Shown here piece after piece: positions 1-4,737 of a stretch of 8,721 nt of DNA (the stretch's first letter is position 1; every line of letters begins with the position of its first letter). Source of the stretch: an uncultured Eubacteriales bacterium (GTDB taxonomy: Bacteria > Bacillota > Clostridia > Oscillospirales > Oscillospiraceae); the NCBI GenBank assembly GCA_958427375.1, contig CAUABY010000078.1:1-8721 (forward strand). The letters are read 5' to 3'. The position numbers and the translations under genes are program-made. The notes beneath the pieces are model-generated. The model worked only from the letters and a program-made list of their open reading frames with translations, was not told the origin of the DNA and did not search any database.

Positions 1-4
1 AAAC

Positions 5-268
5 ATGGCCAACATTAAATCTTCTGCCAAGAGAGACGAAAAGTCCAAGGAGCTCAGAGCTAAGAACCGCGCTGAGAAAACCGAGCTCAAGACCATGATT
101 AAAAAGTTTGACGCAGCAGTTGCCGAGGGCAACCGTGACACAGCCGTCAGTGCCTATAAAGTTGCTGTTAAATCAGTTGACCGCGCGTCCGGCAAGGGTC
201 TGCTGCACAAGAACAACGCAGCACACAAGAAGTCCGCGATGGCTCACAAGCTCAACGAGATGGCTTGA
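5..268 (+). CDS. rpsT: 30S ribosomal protein S20
   Basis: This encodes an 87-residue, very basic, helix-rich protein that matches bacterial ribosomal protein S20, which binds 16S rRNA in the body of the small subunit and assembles early. Diagnostic features are the N-terminus MANIKSSAKR, the lysine/arginine/alanine-rich helices, and the C-terminal block around residues 58-80 (SVDRASGKGLLHKNNAAHKK), which is the family's best conserved segment. The length is normal for S20. ATG at position 5 gives the canonical MANIK start; its ribosome binding site and promoter lie upstream of the window. The gene appears to be transcribed alone, because a hairpin follows about 20 bases after the stop. In many bacteria S20 represses its own translation; nothing visible here confirms or excludes that. 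Confidence 0.97.
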   Translation: MANIKSSAKRDEKSKELRAKNRAEKTELKTMIKKFDAAVAEGNRDTAVSAYKVAVKSVDRASGKGLLHKNNAAHKKSAMAHKLNEMA

Positions 269-288
269 ATTAATAATGGTAACGTCTA

Positions 289-311
289 CGGGGTGCGATT
301 GCATCCCGTTT
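289..311 (+). terminator. Probable terminator of rpsT
   Basis: An 8-bp stem (289-296 with 301-308, one G-T wobble, loop GATT) is followed by TTT and, a few bases later, TTTT. It lies about 20 bases after the rpsT stop. The T tract is weak, so termination may be partial. Confidence 0.6.
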
Positions 312-336
312 GGCATTTTAAATCCCCGGTGATACG

Positions 337-449
337 TGCCCCGGTGAACCCCGCGCGTCCGCGGCAATCCCTCCCGCGGCACGACCGCGTCCGATAACGC
401 AGGCCGATGCCGCGCCTGCCTGTGTATTCTGCCCCGGTGAACCCCGCGC
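337..449. repeat. 20-bp direct repeat pair in the rpsT/lipid kinase spacer
   Basis: The 20-base sequence TGCCCCGGTGAACCCCGCGC occurs exactly at 337-356 and 430-449, 93 bases apart. A shorter third copy of its core, CCCCGGTGA, is at 324-332. The DNA between the copies is GC-rich and has no convincing gene. In this 309-base gap between rpsT and the lipid kinase, I otherwise see only the rpsT terminator and the kinase promoter. The origin of the repeat is unknown; it may be part of a dispersed intergenic element. Confidence 0.8.
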
Positions 450-478
450 CGAATCTTACATTCCGACAAAAGCATATA

Positions 479-508
479 TTGACAAGCCCGCATGGTACTG
501 GTTAAAAT
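479..508 (+). promoter_or_regulatory. Sigma-A-type promoter of the lipid kinase gene
   Basis: A -35 hexamer TTGACA (479-484, perfect) is followed 18 bases later by TAAAAT (503-508, five of six matches to consensus). It lies about 70 bases upstream of the kinase start, and the surrounding DNA turns AT-rich exactly here. Transcription would start near 515. Confidence 0.7.
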
Positions 509-577
509 TATATTACTTTGATTTGATGGCGCGAGGGCGCTTTGGAAATGTCTTTTCATTGTGGAATAGGAGCGGCT

Positions 578-1471
578 ATGAAAAATCTGATGCTGGTGGT
601 AAACCCGGCCGCCGGGCGCGGCGGGTATAAATATAACTTCGGTGAGGCGATGGCGGCGCTCGGCGAGGGCGGTTTCTGTACCACGCTCTACTTCACCTCC
701 GGGCGCGGCGACGCGATAGAGTTTGCGGCCGAGCACGCCAGGTACTATGACGTGGCTGCCTGTGTCGGCGGTGACGGCACCTTGAGCGAGCTTATCTCCG
801 GGCTCATGCGTCTTGCCCCCGATGAGCGCCCGCCCATAGGCTACTTCCCCATGGGCACGACGAACGATGTGGCAAGCACCATCGGCCTGCCGAAGAACAA
901 CACCGTCGAGGCGGCGCGGCGCATAGTGCGCGGCGCGGCGCATGAATACGATGTGGGTGGCTTCAACTATGATGCCTACTTTGCCTATGTCGCGGCCTTT
1001 GGCGCCTTTACCGAGGTCAGCTATGAGACCCCGCAGAGCCGTAAAAAGGCGCTGGGGCATCTGGCGTACGTGCTCGGCGGGGCGAGCGCCCTGCAGCGAA
1101 TTGAGGGCATTGACGCGCGCATCGAGTACGACGGCGGCGTGGTCGAGGGCAGGTTTCTCTATGGCAGCATGACAAATTCCACCTCCATCGCCGGCATTAT
1201 GAAGCTGCCGAACGGCATGGTCAGCCTCGGCGACGGGGAGAGTGAGCTGGTGCTTGTGCGCGACCCCGGCAGTCTCGACGGGCTGAGCGAGATTATAAGC
1301 AGCGCCATCACCCAGAAGTACGACAGCGAGAATCTCCTGATTCTGCATACCAGGAGCGCAAAGTTCAGCTTTGACAAGCCCGTCGCCTGGACGCGCGACG
1401 GCGAGGCGGGCGGAGAGTATCAGGAGCTGACCCTCACAAATCACAAGGCCGCCGTAAGGCTCATATTTTAG
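578..1471 (+). CDS. Diacylglycerol/sphingosine kinase-family lipid kinase
   Basis: This 297-residue protein belongs to the DAGK catalytic-domain family (DgkB/YegS/BmrU type), soluble enzymes that transfer the ATP gamma-phosphate to membrane diacylglycerol or a related lipid and feed phosphatidic acid back into phospholipid synthesis. Visible motifs are NPAAGRG (residues 9-15), the nucleotide-binding GGDGT (64-68), PMGTTNDVAS (91-100) and a C-terminal DGE (274-276), in the usual order and at normal family length. I chose ATG 578 because AGGAG lies five bases upstream and the protein then begins right before the VVNP motif. An in-frame TTG at 542 and ATG at 548 are less well placed. The gene has its own promoter, and a new promoter for asnS starts one base after its stop. 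The exact lipid substrate cannot be read from sequence; YegS-like or undecaprenol-related activity is possible. Confidence 0.92.
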   Translation: MKNLMLVVNPAAGRGGYKYNFGEAMAALGEGGFCTTLYFTSGRGDAIEFAAEHARYYDVAACVGGDGTLSELISGLMRLAPDERPPIGYFPMGTTNDVASTIGLPKNNTVEAARRIVRGAAHEYDVGGFNYDAYFAYVAAFGAFTEVSYETPQSRKKALGHLAYVLGGASALQRIEGIDARIEYDGGVVEGRFLYGSMTNSTSIAGIMKLPNGMVSLGDGESELVLVRDPGSLDGLSEIISSAITQKYDSENLLILHTRSAKFSFDKPVAWTRDGEAGGEYQELTLTNHKAAVRLIF

Positions 1472-1500
1472 TTGAAAACCTGCAAGAAATTGCTTATAAT
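1472..1500 (+). promoter_or_regulatory. Strong sigma-A promoter of asnS
   Basis: TTGAAA (1472-1477) and a perfect TATAAT (1495-1500) are separated by exactly 17 bases. The -35 begins one base after the stop codon of the lipid kinase. Transcription would start near 1507, giving asnS a leader of about 225 nt. Confidence 0.8.
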
Positions 1501-1507
1501 AAAACCT

Positions 1508-1614
1508 GTTTTACGGGCATCTTTTCGCCCATGCTTCGTCAACGACCTTGGCAATACACCAAGTATTATCTGTGGCCGTTTCCTTGCCTGAACGAAAACC
1601 TGCTCCGTAAAAAC
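1508..1614. repeat. Repeat-like block with imperfect terminal inverted repeats in the asnS leader
   Basis: The block is bounded by GTTTTACGGGCA (1508-1519) and TGCTCCGTAAAAAC (1601-1614), which are near reverse complements with small indels. Internal small stems include GGGC/GCCC (1515-1530) and CTTGG/CCAAG (1547-1563). The motif AAAACCTG occurs three times nearby (1475, 1501, 1595). The structure resembles a small dispersed intergenic repeat or a structured leader. I cannot decide between these without a genome search. Confidence 0.5.
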
Positions 1615-1624
1615 TACTTCGCAC
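1511..1624 (-). CDS. Possible 37-residue micro-ORF antisense to the asnS leader
   Basis: On the minus strand a GTG at 1624 opens a 37-codon frame that ends with TAA at 1511-1513 and spans exactly the repeat-like block. It encodes a compact, non-repetitive peptide with the segment [18 protein letters not shown] near its middle, an unusually protein-like composition for a spacer. I see no good Shine-Dalgarno before the GTG and no clear minus-strand promoter. It could be a fragment of a once longer gene carried by a dispersed repeat, or chance. I do not recognise a domain and assign no function. Confidence 0.3.
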   Translation of the reverse strand: MRSSFYGAGFRSGKETATDNTWCIAKVVDEAWAKRCP

Positions 1625-1733
1625 ATTCCGGCGAGGTATCACGGCAGATCAGGCGCGGCGGAAGCTTAGGCGTCAGCGCCGGAGAGTATATATATTCAGC
1701 ATAAATTGTTTTGTAAAAGAGAAGGTATCGAAT

Positions 1734-3128
1734 ATGGAACGTAAGAAAATATCCGCAATCTACGCCGGGGCAGAGGCGCTCGGTGGGCAGAGCATGACAG
1801 TCTGCGGCTGGGTCAGAACAGTGCGCGATATGAAAAATTTCGGCTTTGTCGAGCTTAACGACGGCAGCTGCTTCAAGTCGCTTCAGGTAGTGCTTGAGCG
1901 CGAGGCGCTTGATAATTACGACGAGATTGCCCGTCAGAACGTCGGCGCGGCGCTCATCGTACACGGTGTGCTGGTGCTCACCCCCGCCGCCAAGCAGCCA
2001 TTTGAGCTCAAGGCGGACAAGATAGAGGTTGAGGGCACATCCACCCCCGACTATCCCCTGCAGAAAAAGCGCCACAGTGTGGAGTTTCTGCGCACTATTC
2101 AGCACCTGCGCCCGCGCACAAATCTCTTCTCCGCCACCTTCCGCGTGAGAAGCGTCGCGGCACAGGCTGTGCATGAGTTTTTCCAGAGCCGCGGCTTTGT
2201 GTATGTCAACACCCCCATCATCACCGGCTCCGACTGCGAGGGCGCGGGCGAGATGTTCCGCGTCACCACGCTTGACCTCAACAATCTCCCCCTCAAAGAG
2301 GACGGCACCGTTGACGACAGCAAGGACTTCTTCGGCAAGCCCACGAGCCTGACGGTATCCGGCCAGCTCAATGCCGAGAACTTTGCCATGGCCTTCGGCG
2401 ACGTCTACACCTTCGGCCCCACCTTCCGCGCCGAGGTCTCATATACCCAGCGCCACGCCGCCGAGTTTTGGATGATAGAACCGGAGATGGCCTTTGCCGA
2501 CCTCAACGACTACATGAACACCGCGGAGGCTATGGTCAAGTACATCATCAACCGCACGCTTGAGCGTTGCCCGCAGGAGATGGAGTTTTTCAACTCCTTT
2601 GTCGATAAGGGGCTGCTGGAGCGGCTTGAGAATGTCGTCAGCAACGATTTTGGCCGCGTGAGCTATACCGAGGCGGTTGACATCCTGCAAAAGAGCGGCG
2701 AGAAGTTTGACTACCCGGTCGAGTGGGGCATCGACCTGCAGACCGAGCATGAGCGCTATCTCACCGAGAAAGTGTTCAAAAAACCCATTTTTGTTACCGA
2801 CTACCCCAAAGACATCAAGGCTTTCTACATGCGCATGAATGACGATGGCAAGACCGTAGCCGCGGCGGACTGCCTTGTGCCCGGCATCGGTGAGATAATC
2901 GGCGGCAGCCAGCGCGAGGAGCGCTATGACCTGCTCGTCAAGCGCATGCACGAGCTTGGCCTCAAGGAGGAGGACTACTGGTGGTATCTCGATTTGCGCC
3001 GTTACGGCAGCTGCCGTCACGCGGGCTTCGGCCTCGGCTTTGAGCGCATGGTGATGTACCTCACCGGCGTGAGCAATATAAGGGACGTGGAGCTTCACCC
3101 GCGCACCACCGGCAACGCGGACTTCTGA
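1734..3128 (+). CDS. asnS: Asparagine--tRNA ligase
   Basis: This 464-residue class IIb aminoacyl-tRNA synthetase charges tRNA-Asn with asparagine in the cytoplasm. An N-terminal OB-fold anticodon-binding domain (about residues 19-100, [20 protein letters not shown]) is followed by the catalytic core: motif 1 around 132-163, motif 2 [20 protein letters not shown] (231-250) and motif 3 [11 protein letters not shown] (433-443), ending PRTTGNADF. The FWMIEPE signature and GSQREER (391-397) point to AsnRS rather than AspRS or LysRS. Length is normal. ATG 1734 has AGAGAAGG eight bases upstream. The motif 2 loop reads EVSYT where family members I know read ENSNT. A strong promoter and a 225-nt leader precede the gene. 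I looked for a T-box, common before asnS in Firmicutes, and found none. Confidence 0.96.
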   Translation: MERKKISAIYAGAEALGGQSMTVCGWVRTVRDMKNFGFVELNDGSCFKSLQVVLEREALDNYDEIARQNVGAALIVHGVLVLTPAAKQPFELKADKIEVEGTSTPDYPLQKKRHSVEFLRTIQHLRPRTNLFSATFRVRSVAAQAVHEFFQSRGFVYVNTPIITGSDCEGAGEMFRVTTLDLNNLPLKEDGTVDDSKDFFGKPTSLTVSGQLNAENFAMAFGDVYTFGPTFRAEVSYTQRHAAEFWMIEPEMAFADLNDYMNTAEAMVKYIINRTLERCPQEMEFFNSFVDKGLLERLENVVSNDFGRVSYTEAVDILQKSGEKFDYPVEWGIDLQTEHERYLTEKVFKKPIFVTDYPKDIKAFYMRMNDDGKTVAAADCLVPGIGEIIGGSQREERYDLLVKRMHELGLKEEDYWWYLDLRRYGSCRHAGFGLGFERMVMYLTGVSNIRDVELHPRTTGNADF

Positions 3129-3195
3129 GATTGGAGACTCAGCGCCGCCGCACAGAAAATCCACTGCGCGGTGCGGATAAAGCGTAAAATAAACT

Positions 3196-3229
3196 GCCCG
3201 CTTCGCACTTGACAGCGTGAGGAGCGGGC
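3196..3229 (-). terminator. Strong hairpin between asnS and the small-RNA locus
   Basis: A 13-bp stem with one mismatch (3196-3208 with 3217-3229, 8-base loop) is followed on the minus strand by AGTTTATTTTA. It therefore fits best as a terminator for minus-strand transcription coming from the small-peptide gene. On the plus strand no T tract follows, although it could still protect the asnS mRNA 3' end. The plus-strand promoter of the small RNA has its -35 in the loop of this hairpin. Confidence 0.5.
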
Positions 3230-3237
3230 GATATAAT
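3209..3237 (+). promoter_or_regulatory. Perfect consensus sigma-A promoter of the small RNA
   Basis: TTGACA (3209-3214), a 17-base spacer and TATAAT (3232-3237) match the consensus at all twelve positions. No protein gene with a ribosome binding site follows. Instead a terminator lies about 90 bases downstream, so the promoter most likely drives a short, abundant non-coding RNA starting near 3244. Confidence 0.85.
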
Positions 3238-3243
3238 ATGTAT

Positions 3244-3334
3244 AGAAAGGCGCTGCGACAAGCGGTTAGCCCGAATGGTTCAGAATAATAGCAATGCTAA
3301 ATCGTCACCGTGCCGGGTGGCGATTTTGCTTTTT
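3244..3334 (+). ncRNA. Putative ~90-nt antisense RNA (antitoxin-like)
   Basis: The interval lies between a perfect consensus promoter and a strong intrinsic terminator and contains no plausible translated frame. Its 3' portion, 3305-3334, is complementary to the last nine codons and stop of the small-peptide gene on the other strand. This is the same tail-to-tail arrangement as Bacillus type I pairs such as txpA/RatA and bsrG/SR4. A short stem TAGC-AAT-GCTA (3289-3299) competes with the base of the terminator. I infer that the RNA pairs with the peptide mRNA and promotes its decay or blocks translation. The coordinates are predicted from promoter and terminator positions; the exact ends are unknown. 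Confidence 0.65.
3296..3334 (+). terminator. Intrinsic terminator of the small RNA
   Basis: An 11-bp stem (3299-3309 with 3316-3326, one G-T pair, loop GTGCCG), extended by two further pairs beyond a T-T mismatch, is followed by TTTTT (3330-3334). On the opposite strand the same DNA encodes the C-terminal NRHPAR and stop of the small peptide. Confidence 0.85.
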
Positions 3335-3388
3335 AACTCTGATGGTGATAGTATATCCGAGGATATGTATCGTCAGCGTTATAGGCAT
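3305..3388 (-). CDS. Small hydrophobic/basic peptide, candidate type I toxin
   Basis: This encodes a 27-residue peptide beginning MPITLTIHILGYTITIRVKK and ending QNRHPAR. The first ~17 residues are beta-branched and hydrophobic and could sit in or at the membrane; the last ~10 are strongly basic. That layout is typical of short bacterial type I toxins. The start at 3388 is set by a perfect AAAGGAGGTG Shine-Dalgarno eight bases upstream; no better signal precedes the longer in-frame extension to 3520. The Shine-Dalgarno is buried in a hairpin, and the 3' end overlaps a strongly promoted antisense RNA. I believe peptides ending in NRHPAR recur in gut Clostridia, but this is recollection, not a search result. 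Toxicity is inferred. No convincing promoter is visible; a TATGAT stands in the upstream region near 3480, without a good -35. Confidence 0.65.
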   Translation of the reverse strand: MPITLTIHILGYTITIRVKKQNRHPAR

Positions 3389-3394
3389 ATGCCT

Positions 3395-3413
3395 CACCTC
3401 CTTTGCGGAGATG
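3395..3413 (-). promoter_or_regulatory. Hairpin sequestering the small peptide's Shine-Dalgarno
   Basis: On the minus strand CATCTCC (3413-3407) pairs with GGAGGTG (3401-3395) around the loop GCAAA, giving seven pairs including one G-U. The whole AGGAGG core is inside the stem, so ribosome access would be restricted unless the stem opens. Sequestered ribosome binding sites are a known feature of type I toxin mRNAs. Confidence 0.65.
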
Positions 3414-3443
3414 TAGCTAAACCGCCTGCCGTTGTGCAGCGCC

Positions 3444-3465
3444 CGGTACTTCAAAAGAAGTACCG
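3444..3465 (-). promoter_or_regulatory. Perfect 9-bp hairpin upstream of the small peptide
   Basis: CGGTACTTC and GAAGTACCG form a perfect 9-bp stem around a four-base loop (AAAA on plus, TTTT on minus), about 56 bases before the peptide start. It may be a 5' untranslated-region structure stabilising the mRNA, or a protein-binding palindrome. On the minus strand no T tract follows. Confidence 0.6.
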
Positions 3466-3533
3466 CCGACACAATATCATAAGATTTGCCAAAATGCAAT
3501 ATGCGAAGCGAAAATACCACGATAAACGCTCGA

Positions 3534-4046
3534 TTATTTGTTTTTTGGGCAGTTCAAGATGATGATTTTCCGTTCCATCTTTCGTGCATACCTCACCGTC
3601 ATTGCTGTTCCTCCCCTTTGCTCACCGTTGTAAACCGCCAGCAGACAGGCGGCATGATCGACCAGATAACGGTTTCGTTTAAACATACAGTCCGTGCTGT
3701 TTTCGCGGCTCACATACACGACCTCATCTGCCTGTTCCAAAATGGAAAAATAGAGTTCTTGCGACGAAGCTGACCATCCGTCCGCCTGCCTTTCACAGGG
3801 CAGAATACAGTGAAGCTTCAGAGCGGGATTTTCTTTTTTTAAGGATAAGACGACCAGCGCCGCCCAGATATCTGTTCCCTCCGCCATGCCAGAGAAGAAA
3901 TCGGTGCAGCCGTTATCAATCAGCTTGGCGATTTGACTGGCAAGCTCCTTTTTTATGGTGAGACAGCGGATGTCCGCCTCGTTATAACCCCAAGGAAATT
4001 TCTTCGGACGATGACCCGTAAACGCGCAGCAATGTTCAATCATCAC
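3534..4046 (-). CDS. SLOG-family (DUF1273/YpsA-like) protein
   Basis: This 170-residue protein carries the signatures of the DUF1273 branch of the SLOG superfamily, Rossmann-like domains thought to bind nucleotide or NAD-type ligands. Visible are FTGHRP (residues 9-14), the glycine-rich SGMAEGTD (52-59), RNRYLVD (124-130) and YNGEQRGGT (139-147), in the expected order and at about the normal length. It is complete, with no membrane segment. GTG 4046 has GGAG seven bases upstream; ATG 4043, at ten bases, is the alternative. The gene is divergent from a small Cro/CI-type regulator, under a perfect promoter overlapped by operator-like sequences. Codon use is more AT-rich than in the neighbouring core genes, which suggests acquisition. 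The Bacillus relative YpsA is linked to cell division, but the role here is unknown; ligand sensing or stress signalling are possibilities. Confidence 0.85.
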   Translation of the reverse strand: MMIEHCCAFTGHRPKKFPWGYNEADIRCLTIKKELASQIAKLIDNGCTDFFSGMAEGTDIWAALVVLSLKKENPALKLHCILPCERQADGWSASSQELYFSILEQADEVVYVSRENSTDCMFKRNRYLVDHAACLLAVYNGEQRGGTAMTVRYARKMERKIIILNCPKNK

Positions 4047-4072
4047 AAGTAAGCTCCAAAAATTTATTATCT

Positions 4073-4110
4073 GGGGATTATATCCCCTTAAATATGGAGA
4101 TTATAACCCC
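4073..4110. promoter_or_regulatory. Paired operator-like sequences between the SLOG gene and the regulator
   Basis: GGGGATTATATCCCC (4073-4087) is a perfect 6-bp-arm palindrome. A second copy, GGAGATTATAACCCC (4096-4110), matches it at 13 of 15 positions and lies 23 bases further on, about two helical turns. The second copy covers the -10 of the SLOG promoter and the first lies just past the expected start point. This is the geometry of a repressor operator, most simply for the adjacent helix-turn-helix protein. Confidence 0.75.
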
Positions 4111-4128
4111 CATGCTGAATGGTGTCAA
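4100..4128 (-). promoter_or_regulatory. Perfect consensus promoter of the SLOG gene
   Basis: On the minus strand TTGACA (4128-4123), a 17-base spacer and TATAAT (4105-4100) match consensus at every position. Transcription would start near 4093. An unregulated promoter this strong would be costly, which supports repression through the overlapping operators. Confidence 0.85.
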
Positions 4129-4143
4129 TGGGGGGGTGTGCTT

Positions 4144-4347
4144 GTGATTGTCTTTGACGCACTGTGGGAAGTAATGAAGGAAAAGGGTATGTCTACCTAT
4201 CAGCTCAGGGAGAAATGCGGCATTGACAGTAAGACTGTCCGCCGCCTGAGGGCTAATGAAAACATGGAGACTAAAACGCTCAACAAGCTGTGTGCGGCGC
4301 TGGACTGCCGTTTGGAGGATATCGCGCGGTATATCCCGGACGAATAA
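4144..4347 (+). CDS. Small XRE (Cro/CI-type) transcriptional regulator
   Basis: This 67-residue protein is almost entirely a helix-turn-helix domain of the short Cro/CI class. Its opening MIVFDALWEVMKEKGMSTYQ matches the usual layout, in which a conserved LW-x(3-4)-K stretch leads into the helices. The helix-turn-helix spans about residues 17-40 (YQLREKCGIDSKTVRRLR) and is followed by a second conserved block, LNKLCAALDCRLEDIARYIP. GTG 4144 is preferred over GTG 4138 because it gives the family N-terminus and lies seven bases after a run of seven G. The regulator is divergent from the SLOG gene and probably binds the two operators between them, repressing itself and/or SLOG. Its own promoter is not obvious. 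A strong terminator follows. Confidence 0.85.
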   Translation: MIVFDALWEVMKEKGMSTYQLREKCGIDSKTVRRLRANENMETKTLNKLCAALDCRLEDIARYIPDE

Positions 4348-4395
4348 CCGCGCCGGGCGGACTGTAAATAGGGCTCAAGGGCTCAAAACCAAAAA

Positions 4396-4428
4396 AATCC
4401 GCGCATATTAAACTGCGCGGATTCTTTA
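4396..4428. terminator. Bidirectional terminator after the regulator
   Basis: A perfect 10-bp stem, AATCCGCGCA/TGCGCGGATT (4396-4405 with 4414-4423, 8-base loop), is followed on plus by CTTTAT and on minus by a run of T (complement of 4391-4397). It would stop transcripts from the regulator and also read-through from the tRNA operon. Confidence 0.85.
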
Positions 4429-4486
4429 TATGACGGATACTGATTCACAGGCTGCTTCTGTATTCCGGGCAGCTGCAAAAAATGTC

Positions 4487-4590
4487 TGCAATACGCTATG
4501 GCTATTTATACGCCTCAGCGTATTGCATAGCGAAAGCTATTTCACATGCCGCAGGCATATTTCACAAATCCCGCGAGGGATTTATTTCAT
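4487..4590. repeat. Array of short hairpins separated by ATTTCAC spacers
   Basis: An 11-bp inverted repeat (TGCAATACGCT at 4487-4497 with AGCGTATTGCA at 4517-4527) leads into consecutive small hairpins: 4509-4522 (TACGC/GCGTA), 4527-4540 (ATAGC/GCTAT, loop GAAA), 4546-4558 (ATGCC/GGCAT) and 4566-4583 (AAATCCC/GGGATTT, loop GCGA). The last hairpins are separated by ATTTCAC at 4539-4545 and 4559-4565 and closed by ATTTCAT at 4584-4590. Arm sequences differ but structure and spacers are kept, as in REP/MITE-like hairpin arrays. No gene is supported in this stretch. Confidence 0.7.
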
Positions 4591-4592
4591 TA

Positions 4593-4624
4593 AAAAAACC
4601 TCGTTCAAAAGAACGAGGTTTTTT
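4593..4624 (-). terminator. Terminator of the tRNA operon
   Basis: A perfect 14-bp stem (4593-4606 with 4611-4624, four-base loop) with A/T runs at its base lies immediately downstream of the tRNA-Thr 3' end on the minus strand. It would work in both directions, but the tRNA operon is the nearest transcript. Confidence 0.92.
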
Positions 4625-4625
4625 C

Positions 4626-4701
<76 letters not shown>

Positions 4702-4707
4702 AAAGTT

Positions 4708-4732
4708 CATGCCCCTTTTGTCAAGGGGCATG
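4708..4732 (-). promoter_or_regulatory. Hairpin between the two tRNA genes
   Basis: A perfect 10-bp stem, CATGCCCCTT/AAGGGGCATG, with a 5-base loop fills most of the 36-base gap between tRNA-Asp and tRNA-Thr. On the minus strand it is not followed by a T tract, so it is more likely a processing structure or weak attenuator than a terminator. Confidence 0.6.
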
Positions 4733-4737
4733 TTGCG

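Noticed and set aside
542..577. N-terminal extension of the lipid kinase from TTG 542 or ATG 548
   Set aside because: Neither start has a well-placed Shine-Dalgarno; ATG 578 has AGGAG at five bases and gives the family N-terminus.
173..1444. Long open frame of 423 codons on the minus strand
   Set aside because: It runs antisense through rpsT and the lipid kinase, both of which have clear family motifs; long antisense frames are expected in GC-rich coding DNA, and the translation matches no family.
1507..1733. T-box riboswitch before asnS
   Set aside because: The conserved T-box and a Stem I specifier arrangement are not visible.
3389..3520. N-terminal extension of the small peptide up to 3520
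   Set aside because: The extension would cover the hairpin and perfect Shine-Dalgarno that position the start at 3388, and no ribosome binding site precedes 3520.
3275..3562. 95-codon plus-strand frame over the small-peptide locus
   Set aside because: It has no ribosome binding site, runs straight through a strong terminator, and overlaps the better supported minus-strand peptide.
4487..4590. CRISPR array
   Set aside because: The units are hairpins with variable arms and 7-base common spacers; there are no identical 24-40-base direct repeats and no cas genes.
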